Below, in pieces: positions 52,065 through 62,815 of a stretch of DNA of 64,000 bases (the first letter of the stretch is position 1; each line of letters starts with the position of its first letter). Under the pieces are notes generated by a model, which saw nothing but the letters and a program-made list of their open reading frames with translations, did no database searches and was not told where the DNA came from. The DNA is from Fredinandcohnia onubensis (GTDB lineage: Bacteria > Bacillota > Bacilli > Bacillales > Bacillaceae_L), in NCBI RefSeq assembly GCF_002734285.1, contig NZ_NSEA01000013.1, positions 99,601-163,600 of the forward strand. The letters run 5' to 3'. The position numbers and the translations under genes were made by a program.

Positions 52065-53051
52065 TCACTGATTGGAATAATACCCTTTAACCATTTCTCC
52101 CATTACCCAGTTTGTTCGAGCTCCTGATTCGCCAGTGCTTGGGCAGATGACGCCCTTACCGGTCAATTCAGCTACAATGTTTTCCACTAGTGGTTGGTGT
52201 ACGTGCTGAGGACGTTTAAAGCTCCACTCCTCCGTTCCATTAGTTGTTGTTAAGACGACAGGCTCATTTCCGAAAGTAGAGAACGTAATTTTTCCTTTGC
52301 TACCCACAATCTCATTCACGTCTTCATTTTGAAATGCTGTAAAACACCAATTGCCAACACCATGTACGCCAGATTCAAATACATAAGTACCCGTTACAAT
52401 ATCTTCTGCTAGATATAGGCCACCATGATTGGACGCAAAACCATGAACCTCTTTAATCGGTCCCACCAAGAAATCTAATATATCAAGAGTATGGCTTGCT
52501 AAATCAAAGAATAGGCCACCACCTGATAACTCTGGATGAACTCGCCATGGAAGGTTGTTCGGATCTTCTGATGCTTTGCGATATTGTGTAGTTGACACAA
52601 AGCGGATATCCCCCACTGCACCGTTGTCCAGTAGTTCTTTGATTTTCAAAAACCGCTCTTGTGCTCTACGATAATAAGCGACATACAAAGGAACATTTGC
52701 TTCTTTACAAGCCTCAATCATTTCTAGACATTCTGCGTAAGTACGAGCCATAGGCTTCTCAACATATACTGGCTTTCCAGCCTGTGCTGCTTTCAGTGTA
52801 TATTCTTTATGAGATCCTGGGGGAGTTGCGATATAGATTACATCCACCTCTGGATCATTGATAAGCTCGTCCGCATTATCATACCATTTCGATACATTAT
52901 GCCTTTTTGCATAATCTTCCGCTAACTCCCCTGTTCTTCTCATGACTGCAACCAACTCGGAATTCGTGATTTTTTGGAATGCTGGACCACTCTTTACTTC
53001 CGTCACATTCCCACAACCAATAATCCCCCACCGAACCTTGTTATATGTCAT
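52065..53051 (-). CDS. Gfo/Idh/MocA-family dehydrogenase
   Basis: A 328-residue NAD(P)-dependent oxidoreductase. The Rossmann motif GIIGCGNV is at the N-terminus; the EKPMA motif (VYVEKPMARTY) lies at about 90-96 and carries the catalytic lysine; and GGGLFFDLASHTLDILDFLVG includes the usual D and H pair. It would act on a sugar or cyclitol. ATG at 53051 follows CAGGGGGAG. Monocistronic. Confidence 0.92.
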   Translation of the reverse strand: MTYNKVRWGIIGCGNVTEVKSGPAFQKITNSELVAVMRRTGELAEDYAKRHNVSKWYDNADELINDPEVDVIYIATPPGSHKEYTLKAAQAGKPVYVEKPMARTYAECLEMIEACKEANVPLYVAYYRRAQERFLKIKELLDNGAVGDIRFVSTTQYRKASEDPNNLPWRVHPELSGGGLFFDLASHTLDILDFLVGPIKEVHGFASNHGGLYLAEDIVTGTYVFESGVHGVGNWCFTAFQNEDVNEIVGSKGKITFSTFGNEPVVLTTTNGTEEWSFKRPQHVHQPLVENIVAELTGKGVICPSTGESGARTNWVMGEMVKGYYSNQ

Positions 53052-53169
53052 ATTTGAACTCCCCCTGTCGATTATCTCCATCATAAAGTATACCCCAAAA
53101 AGTTTAGCCATCACAAAAATGGCCACTCTACAATTTATTTTTGTAAAGTGACCTGGGGATTGACTTACC

Positions 53170-53307
53170 TTATTTGACGTGAAAGCGTTGGGTTATGTCT
53201 AAAAGTGATTTGGACAGAGTATGCAGTCTTTTCCCTACCCCGTTTGTATTTTCCATTTGTTGAATTTGACTTTCACTAAAAGCTAACATTTCTTCAGCGC
53301 TTGCTAA
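53170..53307 (-). pseudogene. C-terminal remnant of a methyl-accepting chemotaxis protein
   Basis: The minus strand keeps an open frame of 45 codons ending in TAA: it starts LASAEEMLAFSESQIQQMEN and ends LHTLSKSLLDITQRFHVK. This is the pattern of an MCP C-terminal end (a methylation-type AEEM helix, then a hydrophobic L-x-x-L...F helix). A TAG stop precedes the first codon, and no start or signalling hairpin domain exists. It is thus a decayed fragment in the gap between the dehydrogenase and the ylmA-like gene. Confidence 0.55.
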
Positions 53308-53482
53308 CTATGTAAAGCCATTGTAAAGATTGTGTAAATGGTTCATTTACAGGCTAACTCAAGCATCTAGTACCGCTCTATATGGTTCTAAAACCATATC
53401 TTTTGTTTTGCTTCTTTTTAATTTCTTGTACACTTTTATCTGAATTATTTGATATTATTAATTTATTAAACAAGGAGGGATT

Positions 53483-54265
53483 ATGGTGGTTTTAGATTTG
53501 ATAAATGTTACACTAAAGTGTGATGATTCGCTCATCCTACAGAATATTAATTGGCAGATTGAACAAGGCGAGCACTGGGTGCTTTATGGGTTAAATGGTT
53601 CTGGAAAGACTGCATTATTGGATTTAATCAACGCCTATAATTTCCCTACTAGCGGAAATGCGACTGTACTTGGGTTTAAGTTCGGGAAGGTTTATTTAGG
53701 TGAGGAGCTCAGGAAAAAAATTGGCTTTGTATCTGCTTCCTTACAGGAAAAGTTCTACCCTACTGATAACGCGTTTGAGGTTGTTTTAAGTGGAGCTTTT
53801 GCATCCATTGGCTTGTATGATACCCCTACGGACGACATGAGAGAAAAGGCAAAGGGACTTCTTGAGGAACTTGGATGTCTTGCCTATGCAAACCGTGAAT
53901 ATTCGACCCTCTCCCAAGGTGAAAAACAACGAGTATTAATTGCACGCGCATTAATGGCAAATCCATCTATCCTTATTTTGGACGAACCTACAAATGGGTT
54001 AGATTTTATCGCCAGAGAGCAATTATTAGAATCCATTGAAAGACTAGCCATCAAAGAAGATGCACCAACGATTATTTATGTCACCCACCATGTGGAAGAA
54101 ATCCTTCCTGTATTCACGAAAACTTTGCTTTTAAAAAGTGGTGAAGTATTTACTTCAGGGCAAACCGATCAAATCATTACAAGTGAAATTCTATCAGATT
54201 ATTTTAATCTTCCTGTTCAGGTTAAATGGGAAAATTCCCGTCCTTACCTAGTAAAAGGAAAATAA
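53483..54265 (+). CDS. ylmA: ABC ATPase, YlmA/ModF-like
   Basis: A 260-residue ATPase without an obvious permease. It has Walker A GLNGSGKTALL, the signature LSQGEKQRVLIARAL (Q in place of the first G) and Walker B ILILDEPTNGLDF. The GEHWVLYGLNGSGKT segment is typical of YlmA and ModF proteins. The role in the family is unclear; it may serve a transporter elsewhere. ATG after AAGGAGGG. Monocistronic, with a terminator. Confidence 0.85.
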   Translation: MVVLDLINVTLKCDDSLILQNINWQIEQGEHWVLYGLNGSGKTALLDLINAYNFPTSGNATVLGFKFGKVYLGEELRKKIGFVSASLQEKFYPTDNAFEVVLSGAFASIGLYDTPTDDMREKAKGLLEELGCLAYANREYSTLSQGEKQRVLIARALMANPSILILDEPTNGLDFIAREQLLESIERLAIKEDAPTIIYVTHHVEEILPVFTKTLLLKSGEVFTSGQTDQIITSEILSDYFNLPVQVKWENSRPYLVKGK

Positions 54266-54272
54266 AAATTGC

Positions 54273-54300
54273 CAGCCCCACATCTAAATAGGGCTGGCTT
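54273..54300. terminator. Terminator between convergent genes
   Basis: GCCAGCCC / GGGCTGGC stem with TTT on the plus strand. Confidence 0.85.
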
Positions 54301-54308
54301 TCACTTTA

Positions 54309-56298
<1,990 letters not shown>

Positions 56299-56910
56299 GA
56301 AAAATATAAAAACCTCATTTACGACAACAAGAAATTGTAATGCAGGATCGTTTAACACGCTATAATGTTCCATATTTATAAATATCTCGTTCTACCTAAT
56401 TTATATCTTCGCTGTAGCTGGAACTTTAATCCTTTTTTCGTTTTACCACATTCTTAGGATTAGGAAAGATGATACACACTTACTTGGTCACACTACATAT
56501 ATCCCCACGCTTTATCAAAGAAGATTTAGTGGATGAACTACAAAATAGTCCTAAATATGTATATTAAATCCATTAATGTAGGTTTATACTTTCATTTAAA
56601 GGAGTGTTAATAAAATTTAAGTTTGTTCAATCATAGTTTTTTAATAACAAAGTATAAATTAAATAATCTTACAAATAAAAAAAGAGCAATTCTTATGCTC
56701 CTCTTTTATTTAGACTGTTTTCAAAAGATGTTGTTATTATGGGTATATTCTTATGGCGAAAAATGTAGGAAAAGAGTTGATTAAACCAGAAGGTGCGAGA
56801 GGGATGCTCACGTCCCTCCCATGGAAATCTAGTATCTTGGAGTGGAAATCAACCAACCCTTTTTAATGAGCAACAAGTTTACAAAAATAGCCTTTATTTA
56901 TTACTTACTT
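56299..56910. other. Gene-poor intergenic stretch in the accessory region
   Basis: It is AT-rich. It holds a hairpin AAAAGAGC/GCTCCTCTTTT at 56680-56706 (terminator-like) and a GAGGGATGC...GTCCCTC hairpin at about 56801-56818. A 32-codon frame (56468-56566, MIHTYLVTLHISPRF and so on) has a weak RBS but no recognised relative. No gene is called. Confidence 0.5.
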
Positions 56911-57879
56911 TTAATAGCTAATTATCCCAACATCAAGTATAGCGCTTTCTGACATCCAACTACCTGTTCTCTTAACCCTTGTGCTTTTTTTCCCATTTCT
57001 TTGGTTATAATAATAAACATCGTACTGGGCTTGATTATGTTTGAAAGTTTCTCTTTGTTTAACCACAACATAATAAGAGTAACGTTTACGTGTTGCATCA
57101 TAATATCCATTTAGGGACTCTGTTAATCTAGTTAAAGAATAAGATACACCAAGCGAAACTAATAACACTCCAATTGCAACAATTACCGTAGAAAAAACAA
57201 CTGTAATTGCGGCAGCAACGACAGAGATAGCAATATCCCTTTTAAAATCAAACATAAAATATTTAATTTGTGTTGAGTCACTCTTTCCATACAAGCTTCC
57301 ACATTGGTTTAATGTCCAATTACATCTAGACCATATAAAACTATAAGGTCTAGGAAGTGTATAGCTACTAGAAAGTGTAATTGGTTTTTCTGTAGGTGCA
57401 ATTAAATCTTCTGAAGGCTTGATTAGTACTTCTTGAGCTGGTTCTGTCTCACCGACTTTAATAAATTCATTAACATTGTATTTTTTTACTTCGTTGACTT
57501 CTTTAAATGTTACTTCTTTTATTGTAGATACCCCAACTTTACTATTGGTTACTTTGTTATTTAAAGATGGTTCTTCTACTGATAATAATTGGTTATAGGT
57601 TATTTCGTCGGAGTAAGTTCCGTCGTCCTTTACTTCTCTAGTTGAGTAGTCAACAAGTTTACCGTTAACAAAGGTATTAACTCTGAATTCATCATCATTT
57701 ATTAAATACTCTAATTCAGTGGTATTGCCAAATTCATCATAAAATGTCTCTGTGTGCCCATTTTTTATACTGTTTGAAAGTGAGTCTGAAACACCTTCTG
57801 CCGAAGACTTTGCTGGTTCAAATACGGCTGTAAAGAAGAGTATTACAGCTAAAAACACTAAAAAAATACTACGTTTCAC
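56911..57879 (-). CDS. Secreted protein with internal hydrophobic segment, unknown function
   Basis: A 322-residue protein. The signal peptide covers residues 1-26 (ending AKSSAEG). A polar, Val/Glu/Asn-rich region up to about 165 follows, then a domain with two cysteines (SRCNWTLNQCG), a 36-residue hydrophobic stretch rich in Ala, Val and Ile (IAISVVAAAITVVFSTVIVAIGVLLVSLG) and a basic, Tyr-rich tail (ATRKRYSYYVVVKQRETF). GTG at 57879 is chosen for its RBS AGGAGTG. It is divergent from a small membrane protein, 57 bases away. Toxin-like in layout; function unknown. Confidence 0.7.
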   Translation of the reverse strand: MKRSIFLVFLAVILFFTAVFEPAKSSAEGVSDSLSNSIKNGHTETFYDEFGNTTELEYLINDDEFRVNTFVNGKLVDYSTREVKDDGTYSDEITYNQLLSVEEPSLNNKVTNSKVGVSTIKEVTFKEVNEVKKYNVNEFIKVGETEPAQEVLIKPSEDLIAPTEKPITLSSSYTLPRPYSFIWSRCNWTLNQCGSLYGKSDSTQIKYFMFDFKRDIAISVVAAAITVVFSTVIVAIGVLLVSLGVSYSLTRLTESLNGYYDATRKRYSYYVVVKQRETFKHNQAQYDVYYYNQRNGKKSTRVKRTGSWMSESAILDVGIISY

Positions 57880-57936
57880 TTTGATCACTCCTATTATATT
57901 AAATTTAGTTACTACCAAAAAGAAAGGATGAAGAAT

Positions 57937-58314
57937 ATGAAGGTTTTCAAACAAAGATGGTTGTTATTTATCGTTTTTTTTACTATTTTGCTTCTAGGAA
58001 TGTTATTGATTAATCTGTGGTTGAGTCCAGGAGGGTCAATATCTTTATATCAAAAAGTATCGAATAGTGATTATAACGATTTTTCAGATTTACTAACTGA
58101 TGAGTATAAAGATAGGTTTTCAAAAGATGAGTTTAATGAAATAAAACATGCTTTAGATAGTAATACACCTTATCAAATAAGTGAATACACTGTCATAAAA
58201 AGTAAAGATAGTTGGATACTTATAAATAAATCGCCAGATGGGAAAAATGAAATACTAGGTATAGAAATAGTAAATAAAGACAAAGTCGCAAACTTGGAAG
58301 AATTATTTAAATAA
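57937..58314 (+). CDS. Small membrane-anchored protein, unknown function
   Basis: A 125-residue protein with one N-terminal helix (WLLFIVFFTILLLGMLLINLWL) and then about 95 extracellular residues of mixed helix and strand (DYNDFSDLLTDEYKDRFSKDEFNEIKHAL...SWILINKSPDGKNEILGIEIV). The pattern is like cystatin/NTF2-type accessory domains. ATG at 57937 has AAAGG upstream; an ATG at 57928 also exists. It is transcribed away from the secreted-protein gene. A protective partner role is only a hypothesis. Confidence 0.65.
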   Translation: MKVFKQRWLLFIVFFTILLLGMLLINLWLSPGGSISLYQKVSNSDYNDFSDLLTDEYKDRFSKDEFNEIKHALDSNTPYQISEYTVIKSKDSWILINKSPDGKNEILGIEIVNKDKVANLEELFK

Positions 58315-59228
58315 TTCTTACTTTTCTGTATTTTATTTCCAATTTAATTATATACAAGAAACACAATAAGTCAATTGCTAATTAATATTATTAATTTTAG
58401 TTATAGTTAACACACAGTATTCTAATAATCTCGTGCTGCTGTTAATATTGTTATCACAGTATCAACCTCAAAGAAGCAAAATTTTTTTAGTTTAAGTCAT
58501 ATCCTTCACAATACATTGTTATTATCTATATTTATTTCCTTAATCCGATGCCAAAGAAAATGAATTAGTATATGAAAGTTTCGTTTTCAATCCAAAGTAT
58601 AAGTCCGTTTTTACGTTAATAACCAGAATAAATAGGTAACACCCCCAAGCTAGATGGGAGAAAATCGCTTTCAAATATAACCGTGCTAATCAGAACTTAT
58701 ACTTCTCCTATACGTGAGGCGTGCTGCCACACGCATAAAGAAAGGAAGAATCTAATATAAGATTCTTCCTTTCTTGTGTTAGTATGGTTTATCGATAGTT
58801 AGATTGCTAGTTTTATTATACCTATTAATTGAAAACGTTTGTAGTTTTCTTGAAAACAGGGAGGAGACTGGCTTTAAGTAATGATTTTCGAGGGCGTGCA
58901 CTTCTACTGGTCTTTTTTTTGTTGTGTGATGGATAAACATGATGTTGTCCAAATCTCTTATTTTAGATGCTAAAAAAGGTATCATACTCTCAAATATTGA
59001 GAAAATGGATACCTTTTCTAATTTTGTTGAATTGAGAGGAAAGGACTAGACTCTTATTGGGAGACGTAATCAGAAGGCCAACAGAAAAGCGAGTCCTCCA
59101 TTACTATTCAACACTTTAGTTAAATAGCCCCTACTTATAAAGGGACTATTTTATTAGTATACTATTACTGAGTTTTTGTATGTTTGATAGGGAACATTTT
59201 ATATTATAAAATCATTTTGGTATAATAC
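58315..59228. other. 900-base stretch with no convincing gene
   Basis: AT-rich. It holds two tandem hairpins at 58719-58775 (separate entry) and a terminator-like AAATAGCCC/GGGACTATTT hairpin at about 59125-59153. A 68-codon minus-strand frame (58779-58985) lacks an RBS and any known motif. The block GGACTAGACTC...GAGTCC at 59042-59098 can pair over about 50 bases. No RNA family was recognised. Confidence 0.5.
58719..58775. other. Two tandem hairpins, the second with a 16-bp perfect stem
   Basis: GCGTG/CACGC (58719-58734) is followed by a stem of AGAAAGGAAGAATCT with its complement around AATATA (58738-58775). No coding gene ends here, so this may be the 3' end of a small RNA. Confidence 0.55.
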
Positions 59229-59960
59229 TTAGAAACCATATAATGTAAATGTACCTGAAGGAGTAGTTACTCTTGCATATGCATTTGTATAAGTATATAC
59301 AACTCCAATAGCAGCATATCCTTTATCTTCATCTATAGACCATGTTGAAGGATTCTTACCACTGGTAGAAGAAATACTGCTACTATGAACAAGACCAATG
59401 TAAGTGCCACTTGTACCAACGAACCCGTATGCACTATGAGTCACAAAATTCTGTACTTTACTAGCATTTGTTCTCCCTACTTGAATATAAGAGGTGAAAG
59501 TTCCACCATAGGTATGATTTAAATTACCCATCGTAGTTCTAACACTTCCACTTATAGAAATTCCTACACCATACTGATACTTTGATTCACCAAAGGATGC
59601 AGTGATAGTCCCCCCAGGATTGTATACCTGTGCAGGTTGGATAATTGAGTCATTTGATTTTTGTGTATCTGATAACTTTAAATCTGCGTAATATTTAACA
59701 AATTCGGTGTCCTCTGGCGAAAAAGGAACGCCAATGTCATAAGAACTATTAATTTCTTGGAATCTAGCAGAAATCTCTTCTTGAGAAAGATTTTTATTAA
59801 TATCATATTGAAGTTCTTCCACAACCAACTTATCTAAATCTTTGCTTATTGGTTTTTCAACAGGACTAATGGTTTTTGTTGCTGCTGAAGCTCCAGAAAT
59901 CCCATATATAGGGGTAAAAAGAAGTGTTGCTAGTGTAAGTACAAAAAATATTTTTTTCAA
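59229..59960 (-). CDS. Secreted beta-rich protein, unknown function
   Basis: A 243-residue protein with a Sec signal peptide (KKIFFVLTLATLLFTPIYGISGASA), an acidic helical pro-like region of about 80 residues (DLDKLVVEELQYDINKNLSQEEISARFQEIN) and a C-terminal domain of about 130 residues rich in Gly, Ser, Thr and Tyr with alternating strands (ASFGESKYQYGVGISISGSVRTTMGNLNHTYGGTF...). The layout of a helical propeptide and a beta domain is seen in some secreted toxins and lectin-like proteins. TTG at 59960 has GGAGG upstream. It is divergent from a small membrane protein. Confidence 0.7.
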   Translation of the reverse strand: MKKIFFVLTLATLLFTPIYGISGASAATKTISPVEKPISKDLDKLVVEELQYDINKNLSQEEISARFQEINSSYDIGVPFSPEDTEFVKYYADLKLSDTQKSNDSIIQPAQVYNPGGTITASFGESKYQYGVGISISGSVRTTMGNLNHTYGGTFTSYIQVGRTNASKVQNFVTHSAYGFVGTSGTYIGLVHSSSISSTSGKNPSTWSIDEDKGYAAIGVVYTYTNAYARVTTPSGTFTLYGF

Positions 59961-60117
59961 ATGGAAAACCTCCAAAAGTTATTTTTTTACAATTTTTATA
60001 ATATAGAATTATAGTTTAATTGTCTGCCATTTTTTTCATATTTTTGTATTATTTGTAAATATCTTGTATTATTTTTAATATATATAGTTTTATAATTTTA
60101 ACGTGGAAGGTGAAAGC

Positions 60118-60411
60118 GTGATAAAGGTAATATTAGAATTGATAAGAACTCTTGTATTTTTTTTAGTTGTTGGAAGTGCAATCGGAGCTATAGTGAATTT
60201 TATTTATAAAATTTTTGAAGTGAAAATATCTGAGGCTCCAGGTGGTTGGTTTGTGGTATCAGCTATTTTAATTTTTATATTTTTATTGTATAAAAACTGG
60301 TTCCAGTTTTATAGTTTTGTTGATGGTCCTAAGAGTAAGTTAAAAAAGACAAATACCACAACACTTTTAATCGGGGCATTTTTATTACTTGTTATTCCAG
60401 TTTTTTTATAA
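60118..60411 (+). CDS. Small three-helix membrane protein, unknown function
   Basis: A 97-residue protein with helices at about 8-30 (LVFFLVVGSAIGAIVNFIYKIF), 45-60 (WFVVSAILIFIFLLYK) and 78-96 (TLLIGAFLLLVIPVFL). GTG at 60118 is set by GGAAGGTGA. It is divergent from the secreted beta-rich protein and followed by a strong terminator. This is the second such secreted/membrane pair in the region. Confidence 0.65.
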   Translation: MIKVILELIRTLVFFLVVGSAIGAIVNFIYKIFEVKISEAPGGWFVVSAILIFIFLLYKNWFQFYSFVDGPKSKLKKTNTTTLLIGAFLLLVIPVFL

Positions 60412-60480
60412 GTGTTAAAAATATTGAGGAAGGAGAGAGTTTTACGCAAATCAACGGAATAAGATAAGCTAACATATATT

Positions 60481-60510
60481 AAGCCCTATCTCGAACGAAG
60501 ATAGGGCTTA
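60481..60510 (+). terminator. Intrinsic terminator
   Basis: AAGCCCTATCT / AGATAGGGCTT perfect stem; AATTT follows. Confidence 0.85.
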
Positions 60511-60828
60511 ATTTCAGTTTGGAAAAATGTGTTTTAATTTTAAAACATTCAATAGGTCACAATAATAGGGAAACCTATATTAACCTTCAAGCTTTAGGAC
60601 GCTTTTCTTTGTTTTAGATTTTTTTAAAACTATTTATCCAATAAACTAATCCTCTGTTGCATCTTATACAGAAATAAATAAAAGTCCCCCGATGTATGGC
60701 CTAGTTATTCGAGGATCTGTCTGGAAATAAATTTTATACATATGGGTAGCGTCAGGAAAATGCGGATTTACAACGTTAAGGATATCAAAATATAAAAAGT
60801 CTAATTTCTCGGTGTTATAAGTGAAAAA
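60511..60828. other. Intergenic stretch, no gene seen
   Basis: AT-rich, no frame with an RBS. A weak hairpin (AAAGTCTAATTT...AAATTAGGCTTT) at about 60796-60838 reaches the end of the replication pseudogene and could be its terminator. Confidence 0.4.
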
Positions 60829-61690
60829 TTAGGCTTTAGTTGCTTCATTAAAGCTTAGACGTTTCCTACGGTTCTTCTCAGAAACATCTATAATCGTCTT
60901 TAAATGCGTCATTTCTTCAGGTGTGATATCTAACCATGAGATTAGCTTTTTGTTGCTAATATTGTATCCTGCACCTGGATACCCTTTTTCCATCGCAATT
61001 CGGTTTGCTTCCTCATTATTACGTGCATACCAGGCCTTCTCTGCACTTCTTGTGGCCTTTTCTACCTCTCGTAATGGTAAAGGGTCTACAAATTGTAAAT
61101 TAAACGTCTGAGTTTGATTTAACGATTCTGACGGGTCGTTTGTATAGCAGCATAGCCAATATCTATATAAAAAAACAAATTGTTTCACGGTAGCCATACA
61201 CATTATAATTGCGCAGTTCCACCAACTTCACCAAATCAAGTAATCTAGCATAATGAAGTTTGTATGTATTAAAAAGTTGAACTACTTTCTTTTTACGACC
61301 TTTTTTACCTTTTCCAACTTTTTTAGAAAATACCTCGCTTAAGTCTGGAAGATAATCGTTTTGAATTTCTCTCAATGCATATCGATAGTCATGCCTATAT
61401 TCTGCGCGAACTTCATTTCCGTTCTTTGAATTAATACTTCCAGCAATGCGAAATACTCGAGCAGCATCTGCAGCTTTCGGATCTCCGCCTAATTCAGAGA
61501 GTTGTTTCAAAAAGTGATTCTGTACAGCTTGCCAAAGTGGCAAAGCCTTATAAGGTACCGGTTCAATTAACCAAATAAGTACCATACCTTGGCCGCTAAA
61601 AATAAGGATGTTAGGCTCTGGGATAGAATGGCCATAAAATTCATGCTCTAACTTTCCCATTACCCAGGAGGGATCATAATTGAATATGAT
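60829..61690 (-). pseudogene. Plasmid/element-type replication protein, truncated and frameshifted
   Basis: Two overlapping frames together give one protein related to primase-like Rep proteins of Bacillaceae elements. The first starts at YDPSWVMGKLEHEFYG and includes NILIFSGQGMVLIWLIEPVPYKALPLWQAVQNHF, GGDPKAADAARVFRIAGSINSKNG and LLDLVKLVELRNYNVYGYRETICF. The second continues LYRYWLCCYTNDPSESLNQ to KNRRKRLSFNEATKA. Removing one base from the seven-A run at 61169-61175 would restore a single frame. The N-terminal quarter is missing and replaced by the end of a VanZ-like gene; the C-terminus is also short. Confidence 0.75.
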
Positions 61691-61938
61691 AACCTGTAAA
61701 AAGGTACATAGTTTATTGAATCCCAAACTAATGAAATATCTTTTAAGTCAGGAACGTATGTAATCGGAAATTGTGTATATTTTATCAACTGGAAAATATA
61801 TACAAAATACAATGTATAAAATACAAGATATGAATAATTTTTTTTATATCTTAACCGTAGGATTAACCCCAACCCAATCCATAAAATAATAAATAAAAAA
61901 AGGAATGGACCTTCCATATAAATTCTAATTGGAACCAC
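61660..61938 (-). pseudogene. VanZ-like membrane protein, truncated after the N-terminal part
   Basis: A 92-codon frame. It has a first helix (GPFLFLFIILWIGLGLILRL), a basic loop, a second helix (YLVFYTLYFVYIFQLIKYTQFPI) and the DSINYVPF motif that precedes the later helices in VanZ-type proteins. It ends soon after, at the point where the replication-protein sequence begins in another frame. No good RBS is seen. The remaining two or three helices are absent. Confidence 0.55.
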
Positions 61939-61948
61939 CTCAATAAAG

Positions 61949-61973
61949 AAAAGGAGGAAAGTCCCTCCTTTTT
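61949..61973 (-). terminator. Intrinsic terminator
   Basis: AAAGGAGG / CCTCCTTT stem with T-rich flanks on both strands. Confidence 0.75.
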
Positions 61974-61984
61974 CATTTTTAGTA

Positions 61985-62428
61985 TTAGTTTAGTGTACCT
62001 TCGCCTTTCATTTTCCATCCATTATCTTCTTTAACTATAACTAGATAATAGTTACCACTTTCAACGTCAGCCGATTTTGAAAATGAATCTGAAAATCTAG
62101 CAACATTGTAAGTATTCGCAGAACTTGGTACATATTGGCTTACTGACCCATAATATGAATCTGCAAAGGAATCATCTTTGTATAAATAATAACTAACAGT
62201 CTCACCTTTTGTACTTGATACCGCCCAACTTTCAGCAGCCCCTGTATAAAAAGAAAAACCAGAGATATCAACAGTTCCTTTACTTAATGAATGAAATTGA
62301 CCTTGCGCTTTTCCATCCACTCGATAAATCATTACATAGTCATAACCACTTGCAGCATAAGCCGGAACCACGATTACAGTAAATAAAAGTGCTGCCAAAA
62401 GAATAATAGATGTAATTCTAGATTTCAC
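61985..62428 (-). CDS. Secreted small protein, unknown function
   Basis: A 147-residue protein. The signal peptide is residues 1-25 (SIILLAALLFTVIVVPAYAA). The mature part of about 120 residues has no cysteine and is rich in Tyr, Ser and Gly, with strand-like alternation (YDYVMIYRVDGKAQGQFHSL...NYYLVIVKEDNGWKMKGEGTLN). GTG start after GGGGG. Monocistronic. Family not recognised. Confidence 0.7.
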   Translation of the reverse strand: MKSRITSIILLAALLFTVIVVPAYAASGYDYVMIYRVDGKAQGQFHSLSKGTVDISGFSFYTGAAESWAVSSTKGETVSYYLYKDDSFADSYYGSVSQYVPSSANTYNVARFSDSFSKSADVESGNYYLVIVKEDNGWKMKGEGTLN

Positions 62429-62610
62429 AAAAAGCCCCCACTAAAATATAAATTTTAATTAAAGCTGGTACCAAAAATAAGTTTAATACTAGCTTTTTGA
62501 TGTTTCAAGAAAATATAGTAAAAATAGTAAAAAAAATACTAGATAAGTATTTTAAATGGAAGTTCCTTATGGAAACCCCTAGCAACTAAGAATTTAAAAT
62601 TTAACCACTC

Positions 62611-62814
62611 TTAAAATTCTATCTCCAACGTTTTTTCCATCATTCTGTTAATTAAAAAGACTAGCACCTCCACTTTGGGCATATCTTCATTAGATACATT
62701 CTCAACAGAAGAGAAATAGTGGTTATACCGTTTTAATTGATTATATAGATCCCAATAAAATTTGTTTAAAATTTCTTTCGAATTAGTATCCTGATTTACT
62801 GGAATATAACTCAT
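62611..62814 (-). CDS. Small hypothetical protein of the integrase operon
   Basis: A 67-residue soluble, mostly helical protein (ILNKFYWDLYNQLKRYNHYFSSVENVSNEDMPKVEVLVFLINRMMEKTLEIEF). Its ATG is one base after the stop of the preceding gene, so it is translationally coupled. Not recognised. Confidence 0.6.
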   Translation of the reverse strand: MSYIPVNQDTNSKEILNKFYWDLYNQLKRYNHYFSSVENVSNEDMPKVEVLVFLINRMMEKTLEIEF

Positions 62815-62815
62815 A

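Noticed and set aside
56468-56566. 32-codon open frame with a weak RBS
   Set aside because: Too short and without any motif; mentioned only in the intergenic entry.
56795-56825. Group II intron 5' end (GTGCG) in the gap before the secreted-protein gene
   Set aside because: GTGCGAG alone is too short; no reverse transcriptase gene or domain V is nearby.
58779-58985. 68-codon minus-strand open frame
   Set aside because: No RBS, no recognisable motif, and it begins beside a strong hairpin; composition is like the surrounding non-coding DNA.
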